Shown here: positions 25,597 to 34,594 of the stretch, one piece after another
How positions within the stretch are numbered: position 1 is the stretch's first letter
How the letters are laid out: each line of letters opens with the position of its first letter
Assembly: GCF_002251735.1 (NCBI RefSeq)
Contig: NZ_NOXS01000027.1
Location: 4,624 to 68,623, forward strand
Direction: 5' to 3'
From: Elstera cyanobacteriorum
GTDB lineage: Bacteria > Pseudomonadota > Alphaproteobacteria > Elsterales > Elsteraceae
Length of the DNA: 64,000 nucleotides
Notes under the pieces: generated by a model
The model's database searches: none
Seen by the model: the letters and a program-made list of their open reading frames with translations, nothing else
What the model was told of the DNA's origin: nothing
Made by a program: the position numbers and the translations under genes

Positions 25597-26181
25597 TCAA
25601 GCCCCCGCGCGACCCAGGGCGGCGGCCGTCTGAAGCCACGCCTGCCGCTGGTCGGGCGTTGAACTGCGCAGCGGCGCGAGATAGCTGAAGCGGACCGGGG
25701 CAAAGCCGCAGAACCCCAGAATCTGGCCCTTCAGTTGCCGCAGCAGCGGCTTACCGTAGACCCAGCGAAAGAAGAAGCCGGGGGTATCGGCGGTGACGAT
25801 CACCCGCGCCGAGCGGCCCGCCAGCAGCCTGTCCCACCACGGGCTATCCGTGCGGTAACGGAAGGCAAAGCCGGGCAGCAGCACGGCATCGAATAAGGCT
25901 TTCAGTTTAGCGGGAACGCCGCCCCACCACATGGGCGTGACGATCACCCAATGGTCGCAGGCCGCGATCTGCGCTTGCAGGGTCAAGACCCAATCCGGCG
26001 CCGTCCCCTGGCGCTTGAAATCCCCGTAGTCCGGCACCTCTAGGCCTACGGGCAGGGTGCTAAGGGCGACCTCCGTCACCGTGTGCCCCGCCTGTTTTGC
26101 CGCCTCGGCATAGGCACTGGCCAGCGCCTCGCTGAAACTCCCCGCCCGGGGATGACCACAGAGGACCAAAATTTTCGCCAT
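25597..26181 (-). CDS. NAD(P)H-dependent quinone reductase-like flavoprotein (KefF/NQO family)
   Basis: 194 residues of flavodoxin-like fold: MAKILVLCGHPRAGSFSEAL (phosphate loop for FMN/FAD), WVIVTPMWWGGVPAKLKALF with the conserved PMWW segment, LPGFAFRY, and GRSARVIVTADTPG. Members use NAD(P)H to reduce quinones or electrophiles in two-electron steps. It is divergent from a TetR gene, with inverted repeats between them, so induction by a reactive compound through that repressor is likely. ATG start at 26181; upstream frame extension is non-conserved. Confidence 0.9.
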   Translation of the reverse strand: MAKILVLCGHPRAGSFSEALASAYAEAAKQAGHTVTEVALSTLPVGLEVPDYGDFKRQGTAPDWVLTLQAQIAACDHWVIVTPMWWGGVPAKLKALFDAVLLPGFAFRYRTDSPWWDRLLAGRSARVIVTADTPGFFFRWVYGKPLLRQLKGQILGFCGFAPVRFSYLAPLRSSTPDQRQAWLQTAAALGRAGA

Positions 26182-26212
26182 GATCGCCTCGTTCGGGGAG
26201 AAATCCCCTCGT

Positions 26213-26253
26213 GTTACCAATGGTCACTTTGTAAAATGATTATGTGACCAATG
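26213..26253. promoter_or_regulatory. Inverted-repeat operator between quinone reductase and TetR genes
   Basis: TGGTCAC (26221-26227) and GTGACCA (26244-26250) form a 7-base inverted repeat with 16-base spacing, and ACCAATGG occurs as a direct repeat on both sides. The right arm contains the GTG start of the TetR gene, which implies autorepression. Confidence 0.55.
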
Positions 26254-26936
26254 GCAACTTAAAAAGCGATCCGTCCCCGCGCCGCAAAAGTGCTGGGCAG
26301 TTTCATCACGGCGATCTGGCCTCGGCCCTGCTCGACGCGGCCGCCGCGCTGATCGCCGACCGGCGGGCGCCAGAGTTTTCATTGCGGGAAGTCGCTGAAC
26401 GGGTTGGCGTTAGCCATACTGCCGCCTATCGGCATTTTGCGGCCAAGAATGATCTGCTGGCCGCCCTGGCGGCGCGGGCGTTCCGGCACCTACAGCGCGA
26501 TATGCAGATAATCCGTGCAGCGGGCGGCCCGGCGGACCAGACCCTCGCCGCTCTCGGGCACGATTACGTGCGCTTCGCCCAAAGCCAGCCGGGCGCCTAC
26601 CGAATTATGTTTCACGGGGATCTCTGCGCTGGGGGACAGCATCCCGCCTTAGCGCAAGCGGCCTATGAGGCCTATGCCGAGATGGCAGGGGTCGTTGCGG
26701 ATGGGCAGCGCACTGGCTGTTTTCGCACCGACCGCAGCGCCGATGAGCTTGCGACCGCGCTATGGTCGGCCCAGCACGGCTATACGCTGCTGCTGCTGGA
26801 TGGGCAAATCGCCGAAGGAGCCTTATCGGAGGGAACGCCGGGCCTTGATGCCGCCCCGCCCGCCGACCGCGCCCTGCTGACCGAGATGATGCTGGCGGGA
26901 CTGAGGGCCAAGCCCCCAGCCCCGCCCAGCGCTTAG
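26244..26936 (+). CDS. TetR-family transcriptional regulator
   Basis: 230 residues: N-terminal HTH (about 22-70, FSLREVAERVGVSHTAAYRHF) and a helical C-terminal domain with RIMFHGDLCAGGQHP and LWSAQHGYTLLLLDG, resembling the WHG-type TetR ligand domain. It would repress the divergent quinone reductase gene. GTG start lies inside the operator-like repeat; no strong ribosome site. The 3' end overlaps the convergent peroxiredoxin gene by 4 bases. Confidence 0.9.
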   Translation: MTNGNLKSDPSPRRKSAGQFHHGDLASALLDAAAALIADRRAPEFSLREVAERVGVSHTAAYRHFAAKNDLLAALAARAFRHLQRDMQIIRAAGGPADQTLAALGHDYVRFAQSQPGAYRIMFHGDLCAGGQHPALAQAAYEAYAEMAGVVADGQRTGCFRTDRSADELATALWSAQHGYTLLLLDGQIAEGALSEGTPGLDAAPPADRALLTEMMLAGLRAKPPAPPSA

Positions 26937-27415
26937 AGCTGGTTCAGCACGTAATCGGCGCTGGAGACCTCGAACTGGCCCGCCGCTTCGACGTTGAGAA
27001 CCTTCACAACGCCGTCTTCCGCCACTAGGGCGAAGCGCTTGCTGCGGATGCCCATGCCATAGGCGGTGAAATCGGCATCCAGGCCCATCGCCTTGGCAAA
27101 ATCGGCATTGCCGTCGGCCAGCAGCAGCACCTTATCGCCCGCTTCCTGGGCCTTACCCCAGGCCCCCATGACGAAGGCATCATTGACCGAAATACAGGCG
27201 ATGGTATCGACGCCCTTGGCGGCCAGATCATCGTGCTTGTCGATGAAACCGGGCAGATGCTTGGCCGAGCAGGTCGGGGTGAAGGCGCCCGGCAGGCCGA
27301 ACAGCACGACCTTCTTACCGGCGAAAATCTCCGCCGTGCTGATTTCCTTCGGGCCTTCCGCCGTCATGGTCTTGAGGGTGACGAGGGGGATTTTATCGCC
27401 GACAGAAACGCTCAT
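26933..27415 (-). CDS. Peroxiredoxin (Prx5/glutaredoxin-dependent type)
   Basis: 160 residues with the Prx5 signature VVLFGLPGAFTPTCSAKHLPG, peroxidatic Cys49 in the PxxxTxxC motif, and ISVNDAFVMGAWGKAQ; the later VEDGVVKVLNVE-like strand is VAEDGVVKVLNVE. It reduces peroxides using glutathione/glutaredoxin or thioredoxin in the cytosol. The ATG at 27415 has AGAGGA 5 bases upstream; an upstream frame extension lacks conservation. It sits between two other redox genes, the quinone reductase/TetR pair and a DsbD-like reductase. Confidence 0.94.
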   Translation of the reverse strand: MSVSVGDKIPLVTLKTMTAEGPKEISTAEIFAGKKVVLFGLPGAFTPTCSAKHLPGFIDKHDDLAAKGVDTIACISVNDAFVMGAWGKAQEAGDKVLLLADGNADFAKAMGLDADFTAYGMGIRSKRFALVAEDGVVKVLNVEAAGQFEVSSADYVLNQL

Positions 27416-27511
27416 GATCATCCTCTTTCGATTAAACAAACGGTTTCGGTAGTACCACTCTGCACCCATAGCGCGACAGGCCCATGACGGCATAGGGGTT
27501 TCGGGTGGGGG

Positions 27512-29572
27512 TCAGGATTTTCCCCCGGCGCGGCGCAAGGCTTCCTGCACGCTATCGAGCGTTAGCAATTCGGGCAGCAGCAGCCCCTCCGGCGCGCCGG
27601 GGCCATAAACGATGTTGAAGGGAATGCCATAGCGCCCGTGGCGGTTTAGGAAGGCGGCAATCGCCGGGTTCGGGCGCGTCCAATCGGCGCGCAAGGCCAG
27701 CGTGCTGGGGGCGGCGAGGGCGCGGCGCACCGTGTCACGATCCAGCACTGCCAGCTTGTTCGCCTTACAGGTCAGGCACCAATCGGCAGTAATATCGAGG
27801 AAGATAACCGTGCCCTCCGCCCGCGCCGCGTCCAGCGTGTCCGGCGACCAGGGCTGCCACAGGGTATCGTGGAGCGCGACCGGCGCGGGGGGCGGCGCCC
27901 AGCGGGCGGCCAGACTGGGCAGGGCGGCAATGCCGATCAGCCCCGCAACCGCCGCCGCCGCAACCCCGCGCCGCAACCCGATCATCGCGCCAAGCAAGGC
28001 GAGGGCGAGAAATCCCACCGCTGCCAGCGCCAGCGGATCGACCAGTGCCGCCAGCACCGTCAGCAGCCAGCCGCCCGTCGCAAGCAGCGCCAGACCGAAG
28101 CCACGCTTCACCCACAGCATCCAAGCGCCCGGCTTCGGCAGGAAGCGCACCCAGCCCGGAAAAACCGCCAGCAGCAGGAACGGCGCGGCAAACCCAAGCG
28201 CCAAGGCGCCAAAAATCGCAAAAATCGCCGCCGGTCCCTGCGCCAACGCAAAGCCTACTGCGGTGCCGACGAAGGGGGCCGAACAGGGGGTGGCCAGCAG
28301 CGTTGCGACCATCCCCGACAGGAAGGATTCGCCCCGGCTGCCGCGCCCGATGCCGCCCGCCCAGGAACTGACCGCGACGGGCAAAGCGATCTCGCGCCCC
28401 CCAAGCAGCGATCCCGCGAACAGCGCCAGCACGCCGACCATCCCGGCAAGGAACCAGGGTTGCTGGAACTGAATGCCCCAACCCACGGCACCGCCCGCCA
28501 GTTTCAGCGCGCTGGCCGCGCCCGCAAGCACCAGGAAACTGACCAGAATCCCCGCCGCCGCCGCCAGCAAATCGCCGCGCACCGCCGCCGTCGCCCGCCC
28601 GCCACTGCCGACCAACCCCAAGAGCTTTAACGACAGCACCGGCAGCACACAGGGCATAAGGTTGAGGATCAGCCCCCCCAGCAGCGCGAGGCCCAGCATC
28701 ACGGCCCAGTTTCCGGCGGGCGCCGCCGCCAGGACCGGGGTTATCGGAAACTCCGCCCGCCGCTCGCCCGCCACCAGGGTTCCGGTCAGCCCGGCTTTTA
28801 GGATTTCTTCGGCGGAGGCGCCTTTCAGCGGCATCTCCAGGCTCAGACGGCTGGCGCTGCCGCTCATATCCGGGCGCGGCGCGGTCAGGCTGGCGGGGCC
28901 TTCGAGAAAGAGATCAAGCCCCGCGCGCTCGGTCGCCGTCAGCGGCGTTGCAAAGGCGAGGGTGAGGCGCAGCCGGTCACCGCTGATCGCGGCATCCTCG
29001 ACCGTCATCCCGGCGGCGTCGGCGCTCCCCGGCAGCAGGGCGAGGCCCTCGGCGATCCGCGCGGCGTCCAGCGCCGGGCCGCCCGGCCCCGGCGGCAGGG
29101 TCAACGCCAGATCGGCGCGATAGGGCACGCAAATCTCGGCACAGGCGAGGTAATCGACGCCCAGTTTCAGCGGCAGCGCTTGCCCGGCATCCAGCAGTTT
29201 CGCCTCGATGGGCAGTACCAGCGCCTGTTCGTAGGCGAAGGTTTCGATGCCCAATAGCACCGCGCGTTTTGGGGCCGGATAGCGCAAATCGGCGTAAATC
29301 AGGTTTTGGCTGCCGGTCCAATCGAGCGTCGGCGGCAATCCGGCTTCCCCCGGCGTGCGCCAATAGCCATGCCAGCCAGGGGCGAAGCGGAACTCCAACG
29401 CCAGGGTTACCCGGTCGGTCCCGCCGATGGCGTCCGTGGCCGTCAGCAGGCGCACGGCAGCATTACCGTCGCCGATCCAGTCGGTCGCCGCCGCCCGCGC
29501 CGCCGCTACCGGCAGAAGGCACAGCAGCAGAACCGCACAAAAGCGCTTCACAATCGCCAGGGGGTATCCCAT
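27512..29572 (-). CDS. Thiol:disulfide interchange protein, DsbD/ScsB type
   Basis: 686 residues in three parts. There is a signal peptide and an N-terminal periplasmic beta domain (1-275; ACAEICVPYRADL holds a Cys pair). A membrane domain of about eight helices (290-545) contains NLMPCVLPVLSLKLLGLVG and LATPCSAPFVGTAVGFAL, whose two cysteines carry electrons across the membrane. A C-terminal thioredoxin domain has DITADWCLTCKANKLAV. It passes reducing power from cytosolic thioredoxin to periplasmic proteins. The longer N-terminal domain resembles ScsB rather than E. coli DsbD. Start ATG at 29572 gives a clean signal peptide. Confidence 0.92.
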   Translation of the reverse strand: MGYPLAIVKRFCAVLLLCLLPVAAARAAATDWIGDGNAAVRLLTATDAIGGTDRVTLALEFRFAPGWHGYWRTPGEAGLPPTLDWTGSQNLIYADLRYPAPKRAVLLGIETFAYEQALVLPIEAKLLDAGQALPLKLGVDYLACAEICVPYRADLALTLPPGPGGPALDAARIAEGLALLPGSADAAGMTVEDAAISGDRLRLTLAFATPLTATERAGLDLFLEGPASLTAPRPDMSGSASRLSLEMPLKGASAEEILKAGLTGTLVAGERRAEFPITPVLAAAPAGNWAVMLGLALLGGLILNLMPCVLPVLSLKLLGLVGSGGRATAAVRGDLLAAAAGILVSFLVLAGAASALKLAGGAVGWGIQFQQPWFLAGMVGVLALFAGSLLGGREIALPVAVSSWAGGIGRGSRGESFLSGMVATLLATPCSAPFVGTAVGFALAQGPAAIFAIFGALALGFAAPFLLLAVFPGWVRFLPKPGAWMLWVKRGFGLALLATGGWLLTVLAALVDPLALAAVGFLALALLGAMIGLRRGVAAAAVAGLIGIAALPSLAARWAPPPAPVALHDTLWQPWSPDTLDAARAEGTVIFLDITADWCLTCKANKLAVLDRDTVRRALAAPSTLALRADWTRPNPAIAAFLNRHGRYGIPFNIVYGPGAPEGLLLPELLTLDSVQEALRRAGGKS

Positions 29573-29621
29573 CTTAACCCTATTACGCTGAACCCTTGTG
29601 CCTGGATGATGTAAGCCCACC

Positions 29622-30185
29622 GTGAGCGAATCCCAATACCTGACCGGTCAATTCCTGATCGCCATGCCGCAATTGACGGAAAAACCCTTCGCGCGGTCGC
29701 TGATCTATCTCTGCGCCCATAATGCCGACGGGGCAATGGGGCTGATCGTCAACCAGCGCGCCGGGACGATGAAATTCCAGGATGTGTTTAGCCAATTGGA
29801 AGTCGAAGCCGCCGCCGATATTGGCGATGCGCGGGTGCATTTCGGCGGGCCGGTGGAGCCGCGCCGGGGCTTCGTGCTGCACTCGACCGACCGGTTGGAA
29901 GAAAGCTCGATGATCGTGGCCGAAGACGTGGCCCTCACCTCGACCATCGATATTCTGCGCGCCATCGCCGAAGGCCAAGGCCCGCGCCGGGCGATGCTGG
30001 CCTTGGGGTATGCCGGATGGAGCGCCGGGCAACTGGATAAGGAAATCCAGAGCAATTCCTGGCTATCGGTAGAACCCGACGACGCGCTGCTGTTCGACGC
30101 CGACCTCGATACCAAATGGCACCGGGCGATTGCCAAGCTCGGGGTGGATATTACGATGCTCTCCAGTGAGGCAGGGCACGCCTGA
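29622..30185 (+). CDS. YqgE/AlgH family protein (UPF0301)
   Basis: 187 residues matching UPF0301: YLTGQFLIAMPQL, SLIYLCAHNADGAMGLIVN, VHFGGPVEPRRGFVLHS, ALGYAGWSAGQLDKEI and the terminal DLDTKWHRAIAKLGV. AlgH affects alginate production in Pseudomonas, but the molecular activity is unknown. GTG start, 49 bases from the divergent DsbD-like gene; convergent with the RraA-like gene. Confidence 0.92.
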   Translation: MSESQYLTGQFLIAMPQLTEKPFARSLIYLCAHNADGAMGLIVNQRAGTMKFQDVFSQLEVEAAADIGDARVHFGGPVEPRRGFVLHSTDRLEESSMIVAEDVALTSTIDILRAIAEGQGPRRAMLALGYAGWSAGQLDKEIQSNSWLSVEPDDALLFDADLDTKWHRAIAKLGVDITMLSSEAGHA

Positions 30186-30206
30186 GGGCGGACCCCGCCG
30201 CTGTGC

Positions 30207-30920
30207 TTACCGCCCCTTCGCCGCTCGCCAGGTTGCGAATTCAGCCTTATGCCGCTCTTCCGTCGCCGGATACAGGCCTAGGATCGTATGCCCGCCGAGG
30301 ACTTTTTCGGTGACGAAATCCTCATAAGCCGTCATTTCAACGGCCTCGTCGGCCACCGCATCGGCGAGTGCGGCGGGGATGATCACCACGCCCTCGCCAT
30401 CACCCACCACCACATCGCCCGGCCAGACCGGCACGTCGCCGCACCCGATGGGCACGTTGATATCGAGCGCCTGATGATGGGTGAGGTTGGTCGGGGCCGA
30501 GGGGCGGTTGTGGTAGGCGGGAATATCGAGATCGGCGATCTCCGGGCTATCGCGGAAGCCGCCATCCGTCACCACGCCCGCCACGCCGCGCACTTGAAGC
30601 CGCGTGACCAGGATCGACCCGGCCGAAGCGGCCCGCGGGTCTTTGCGGCTGTCGATCACCAGCACCGATCCCGGCGGGCATTCTTCCACCGCCTTGCGCT
30701 GCGGGTGGGCGTGGTCGAGGAAGACAGAGACGGGGTTCAAATCCTCCCGCGCCGGGATATAGCGCAGGGTGAAGGCCTCGCCGACCATCACCTTGCCCTT
30801 AAATTTGATCGGGCGCACGTCTTGGATGAACTGATTGCGCAGGCCGCGCTTAAACAAAATGGTGCAGAGCGTGGCGGTGCTGATGGTGGACAGCTTCGCG
30901 CGCGTGGCGTCGGACAGCAT
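30207..30920 (-). CDS. RraA-like protein, HMG/CHA aldolase family
   Basis: 237 residues with the RraA/aldolase fold: GEAFTLRYIP, CPPGSVLVIDSRKDPRAASAG, GVAGVVTDGGFRDSPEI (the Gly-Arg-Asp pattern that binds metal and substrate in class II pyruvate aldolases), and VWPGDVVVGDGEGVVIIPA. Despite the RraA name, plant- and soil-type members cleave 4-hydroxy-2-oxo acids or decarboxylate oxaloacetate. It lies 27 bases downstream of a sugar-acid dehydratase gene in the same operon, which favours a catabolic aldolase role over RNase E control. Confidence 0.88.
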   Translation of the reverse strand: MLSDATRAKLSTISTATLCTILFKRGLRNQFIQDVRPIKFKGKVMVGEAFTLRYIPAREDLNPVSVFLDHAHPQRKAVEECPPGSVLVIDSRKDPRAASAGSILVTRLQVRGVAGVVTDGGFRDSPEIADLDIPAYHNRPSAPTNLTHHQALDINVPIGCGDVPVWPGDVVVGDGEGVVIIPAALADAVADEAVEMTAYEDFVTEKVLGGHTILGLYPATEERHKAEFATWRAAKGR

Positions 30921-30947
30921 GGGATGGTTCCTTATGGGATTTGTTGA

Positions 30948-32681
30948 TTAGAAGATCACGGGTTCGGACACCGGCGCGCCGAAATCGGTGCGTAGGAAGT
31001 CGAAGTCGCAGCCTTCGTGCGCCTGCTGGATATGTTGGGAGAACATCCAGCCGTAGCCACGTTCGTAGCGCGGGGTAGGGGCGGGCAGGGCGGCCCGGCG
31101 GCGCAGCAACTCGTCTTCCGGCACGTCGAGATGGATGGTGCGGCCCGGAATATCGACGGCGATGCGGTCCCCCGTCTTCACCAGGGCCAGCGGCCCGCCG
31201 ACATAGCTTTCCGGCGAAACGTGCAGAATACAGGCGCCGTAGCTGGTGCCGCTCATCCGCGCGTCGGAGATGCGCACCATGTCGCGCACGCCCTGCTTCA
31301 CCAGCTTCTTCGGGATCGGGATCATCCCCCATTCCGGCATCCCCGGCCCGCCCAGCGGCCCGGCGTTGCGCAGCACCAGCACGGTATCGGGCGTCACGTC
31401 GAGATCGTCGCGGTCGATCTGCTCTTTCAACGCCGGGTAATCGTCGAAGACCAGCGCCGGGCCGGTGTGGCGCAGCAGATGCGGTTCGGCGGCGGACGGT
31501 TTCACCACGCAGCCATTGGGGGCGAGATTGCCGCGCAACACCGCCAGCGCCCCTTCGGCATAGATGGGATTATCGAGCGGGCGGATCACATCGTCGTTAT
31601 AGACTTCCGCCCCCTCCAGCTCCTCCGCCCAGGTCCGGCCCGAGGCGGTGATCTGCGTCAGGTCGAGGAAGGGTTTCAGCCGCGTCATCAGCCCCAGGAA
31701 GCCGCCCGCGTAGTAGAAATCTTCCATCAGATATTTTTCGCCGCTGGGGCGGATATTGGCGATCACCGGCACCTTGCGGCTGGCGGCGTCGAAATCATCA
31801 AGGCTGATCGCGTGCCCCGCCCGCCGCGCCATCGCCAGCAGATGAATGACGGCATTGGTCGAACAGCCCATCGCCATTGCCACCGTAATCGCATTGCGGA
31901 AGGCGGCTTCGGTTTGGATTTTGGCGGGGGTCAAATCTTCCCACACCATTTCCACCGCCCGGCGCCCGGCGGCGGCGCACATGCGGATGTGGTTGGAGTC
32001 GGCAGCGGGGATGGAGGAGGCGCCCGGTAGGGTCATGCCGATGGCTTCGGCCAGCGCCGTCATGGTGGAGGCGGTGCCCATCGTCATGCAGACACCGTAG
32101 GAGCGGGCGATACCCACTTCCATCTCGCCCCAATCCTTATCGGTGATGTTCCCGGCGCGGCGCTCGTCCCAATATTTGAAGGCGTCGGAGCCGGACCCCA
32201 GCACCTTGCCGTGCCAATTGCCGCGCAGCATCGGCCCTGCCGGAACATAGACCGACGGCAGCCCGGCGCTGGTGGCGCCCAGCAGCAGGCCCGGCGTCGT
32301 CTTATCGCAGCCGCCCATCAGCACCGCCCCATCGACTGGGTGGGAGCGCAGCAGTTCTTCGGTCTCCATCGCCAAGAAATTGCGGTAGAGCATCGAGGTT
32401 GGCTTGACCTTGCCTTCCGACAGGGAAATCGCCGGAAGTTCGACCGGGAAGCCGCCCGCCTGCAAAATCCCGCGCTTCACATCCTCCACCCGCTGCTTGA
32501 AATGGGCGTGGCAATAGTTGAAGTCGGACCATGTGTTGATGATGGCGATAACGGGCTTGCCGATATAATCCTCGGCGGAATAGCCCATCTGGTTCATGCG
32601 CGAGCGATGGCCGAAGGAACGGAAATCATCGGGCGCGAACCAGCGCGCACTACGGAACTGGTCGGGGGTTTTGCGGGTCAT
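30948..32681 (-). CDS. IlvD/Edd-family dehydratase, sugar-acid type
   Basis: 577 residues. Iron-sulfur cysteines are visible in NYCHAHFKQR, GGCDKTTPGLLLG and YGVCMTMGTASTM, and the C-terminal catalytic Ser lies in RISDARMSGTSYGACILH. The length and the long YGWMFSQHIQQAHEGCDFDF tail are typical of the pentonate branch (arabonate/xylonate/fuconate dehydratases), not of IlvD in valine synthesis. Pairing with an RraA-like aldolase supports sugar-acid breakdown. The start is the ATG with AGGTG just upstream; the longer frame reaches the operator region. Confidence 0.9.
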   Translation of the reverse strand: MTRKTPDQFRSARWFAPDDFRSFGHRSRMNQMGYSAEDYIGKPVIAIINTWSDFNYCHAHFKQRVEDVKRGILQAGGFPVELPAISLSEGKVKPTSMLYRNFLAMETEELLRSHPVDGAVLMGGCDKTTPGLLLGATSAGLPSVYVPAGPMLRGNWHGKVLGSGSDAFKYWDERRAGNITDKDWGEMEVGIARSYGVCMTMGTASTMTALAEAIGMTLPGASSIPAADSNHIRMCAAAGRRAVEMVWEDLTPAKIQTEAAFRNAITVAMAMGCSTNAVIHLLAMARRAGHAISLDDFDAASRKVPVIANIRPSGEKYLMEDFYYAGGFLGLMTRLKPFLDLTQITASGRTWAEELEGAEVYNDDVIRPLDNPIYAEGALAVLRGNLAPNGCVVKPSAAEPHLLRHTGPALVFDDYPALKEQIDRDDLDVTPDTVLVLRNAGPLGGPGMPEWGMIPIPKKLVKQGVRDMVRISDARMSGTSYGACILHVSPESYVGGPLALVKTGDRIAVDIPGRTIHLDVPEDELLRRRAALPAPTPRYERGYGWMFSQHIQQAHEGCDFDFLRTDFGAPVSEPVIF

Positions 32682-32733
32682 GGGAACACCTGGCGTTTCG
32701 GGGGCGGGCGGCGTTGTCCGCAGCCCTATTTTG

Positions 32734-32744
32734 TTGTCTGACAA
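32734..32744. promoter_or_regulatory. GntR-type palindrome TTGTCTGACAA
   Basis: TTGTCTGACAA fits the TNGTnnnACNA operator form of FadR/FCD-type GntR repressors and lies between the divergent dehydratase and reductase genes; a further half-site TTTGTCAA is near 32810. No GntR gene is present in the window, so the regulator would be encoded elsewhere. Confidence 0.45.
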
Positions 32745-32924
32745 ATTTACTAGAACCCGGTCTTCTGGGGAGCGTCAAGGCCGAAAAGCAGCACCGCCCG
32801 CGTGAAAGATTTGTCAATTGCTCCAGCCCCGCAGCGAACACATGGGACCGTCCCGCCGTCGCCGCTGGACAGGCGCTCGAAAGGGCAGGAAAGCTGTCAA
32901 AAATCGACTTACGGGGGAAACGCT

Positions 32925-33890
32925 ATGAAAATCACGATCCTCGGCGCCGGGGCCATCGGCGGGAATATCGCGGCACATCTGGCGCGCGGCGGGCTGGAGG
33001 TTTCGGTCGTCGCGCGCGGCGCCCATCTGGCGGCCATCCAAGCGAACGGCCTGCGCTTCACCAGCCCCTCCGCCGATTTCACCGTGCGGCTGCGCGCCAC
33101 CGACCGGCCGGAGGACTTGGGGCCGCAGGATCTGGTCATCGCCACCGCCAAGGCCCACAGCCTGCCCGCCGCCGTGCCGGGCTTGAAAGCCCTGCTAGGG
33201 CCGGACACCCCAGTGATCTATGGTATTAACGGCGTTCCCTGGTGGTATTTCCACGGTCACCCGAACCCGACCTGGGCGGAAAAGCGCATCGACCGGCTGG
33301 ACCCGGACGGCGGTCTGTGGGACGGGGTCGGCGTGGATCGCACCATCGGCTGCGTGCTGACCTCGCCCATGACCGTCACGGCGCCGGGCGTCGTTCACTG
33401 CAATTGGGACAAGAGCAGCTTCATGCTCGGCGAACCCACGGGCGGGCTGACGCCGCGCCTCACCGGCTTGGTCGACGCGCTGAAACCGGCGCTAGACGGC
33501 GTTGGCGCCACGCCTGACATTCGCACGGCCGTCTGGAGCAAGATCATCCTCAATCTTGCGGGGTCGTCGATTGGCGTGCTGTCGGCCTCCACCGCCGGGG
33601 ATATTCCCGCCCGCCCGGAACTGAAAGACCTTTATAGGAAGATCCTCGAAGAAGGCGCCGCCGTTGCCGCCGGGCTGGGCGTTACTGTCTCCGCCGATTT
33701 CGATGGGCGCATGGCGGCGATGATGGGCACCACCCACCGCGCCTCGATGCTGCAAGACCTCGAAGCCGGGCGCCCGTTGGAACTCGATGCCCAGTTCGAT
33801 GCCGTGCGCGACCTCGCGCGCTTGGCGGGGGTGCCGACGCCGGTGCTGGATATCTTGGTGCCGCTGCTGCGGATGCGGGCGCGGCAGTAG
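32925..33890 (+). CDS. Ketopantoate reductase family (PanE/ApbA-like) oxidoreductase
   Basis: 321 residues. N-terminal Rossmann motif ITILGAGAIGGNIAAHLARGG, central VIYGINGVPWW with the conserved Asn, VWSKIILNLAGSSIGVLSAS with the catalytic-type Lys and Asn, and C-terminal MLQDLEAGRPLELDAQFDAV. The fold is shared by 2-dehydropantoate reductases. Sitting divergently from a sugar-acid dehydratase operon, it may instead reduce a 2-keto acid in that pathway. GGGGGA lies upstream of the ATG; an upstream in-frame start (32802) runs across the shared promoter. Confidence 0.88.
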   Translation: MKITILGAGAIGGNIAAHLARGGLEVSVVARGAHLAAIQANGLRFTSPSADFTVRLRATDRPEDLGPQDLVIATAKAHSLPAAVPGLKALLGPDTPVIYGINGVPWWYFHGHPNPTWAEKRIDRLDPDGGLWDGVGVDRTIGCVLTSPMTVTAPGVVHCNWDKSSFMLGEPTGGLTPRLTGLVDALKPALDGVGATPDIRTAVWSKIILNLAGSSIGVLSASTAGDIPARPELKDLYRKILEEGAAVAAGLGVTVSADFDGRMAAMMGTTHRASMLQDLEAGRPLELDAQFDAVRDLARLAGVPTPVLDILVPLLRMRARQ

Positions 33891-33893
33891 GGT

Positions 33894-34562
33894 TCAGTCC
33901 CTAACCGAGAGTCGCTGCCGCTGCTGGCCGGTTCCGTCGAAATTGGCGGGATCGAGCCAGCGGCCATAGGCGGCGGCCAAGCGCGGCCATTCGCCGTCGA
34001 TGATCGAAAACCACGCCGTATCGCGGTTGGCGCCCTTGGCGACCATATGCTGACGGAAAATCCCTTCGAAGGTGAAGCCAAAGCGTTCGGCGGCGCGCTT
34101 AGACGGTTCATTGCCGTTATGGCATTTCCATTCGAAGCGGCGATAGCCAAGCGTTTCGAAAGCGTAACGGGCAAAGAGAAACAAAGCTTCCGTCGCCACC
34201 CGGCTGCGGGCGATAGCAGGCCCCCAGTGGATGCTGCCAATCTCGATAACGCCATGCGTGGGATCGATGCGCATCAGCGCCTGCCGTCCTTCCGCTTTGC
34301 CGGTGGCCTTGTCGATGACGGCGAAGAACAACGGATCGTCGCTGGCGGCAACCTTGACCAACCACGCATCGAAATCCGCACGGTTAGACGGAACTGTTTC
34401 GAAAAGGTAACGGAACCGATCCGCCGCCCCTGGCGCGATGGCGGCGGCATAGAGATCATCGCCATGACGGGCCGGGTCGAGTGGCTCCAGCCGGGCATAC
34501 AGCCCATCGAGCGGAACCCGCTGCGGGCGCGGCACGCCCTGCCATTGGCTAAGATCGGTCAC
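33894..34562 (-). CDS. GNAT acetyltransferase (RimJ/RimL-like)
   Basis: 222 residues: LDGLYARLEPLDPARHGDDL at the N-terminus, IEIGSIHWGPAIARSRVATE carrying the acetyl-CoA loop, then YAFETLGYRRFEWKCHNGNEPSKRAAERFGF, the classic motif A/B segment of the RimJ/RimL branch. That branch acetylates N-terminal or side-chain amines; the substrate is unknown. GTG start. Convergent with the reductase gene and upstream of the LysR gene on the same strand but 32 bases after its stop. Confidence 0.9.
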   Translation of the reverse strand: MTDLSQWQGVPRPQRVPLDGLYARLEPLDPARHGDDLYAAAIAPGAADRFRYLFETVPSNRADFDAWLVKVAASDDPLFFAVIDKATGKAEGRQALMRIDPTHGVIEIGSIHWGPAIARSRVATEALFLFARYAFETLGYRRFEWKCHNGNEPSKRAAERFGFTFEGIFRQHMVAKGANRDTAWFSIIDGEWPRLAAAYGRWLDPANFDGTGQQRQRLSVRD

Positions 34563-34594
34563 GGTCCATCCTTTCGAAAATCGCCCAAAAACTC

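Noticed and set aside
32802-32924. N-terminal extension of the ketopantoate-reductase-like gene
   Set aside because: The extra 41 residues are not Rossmann-like, cross the divergent promoter region, and the ATG at 32925 has a strong ribosome site directly before the glycine-rich loop.
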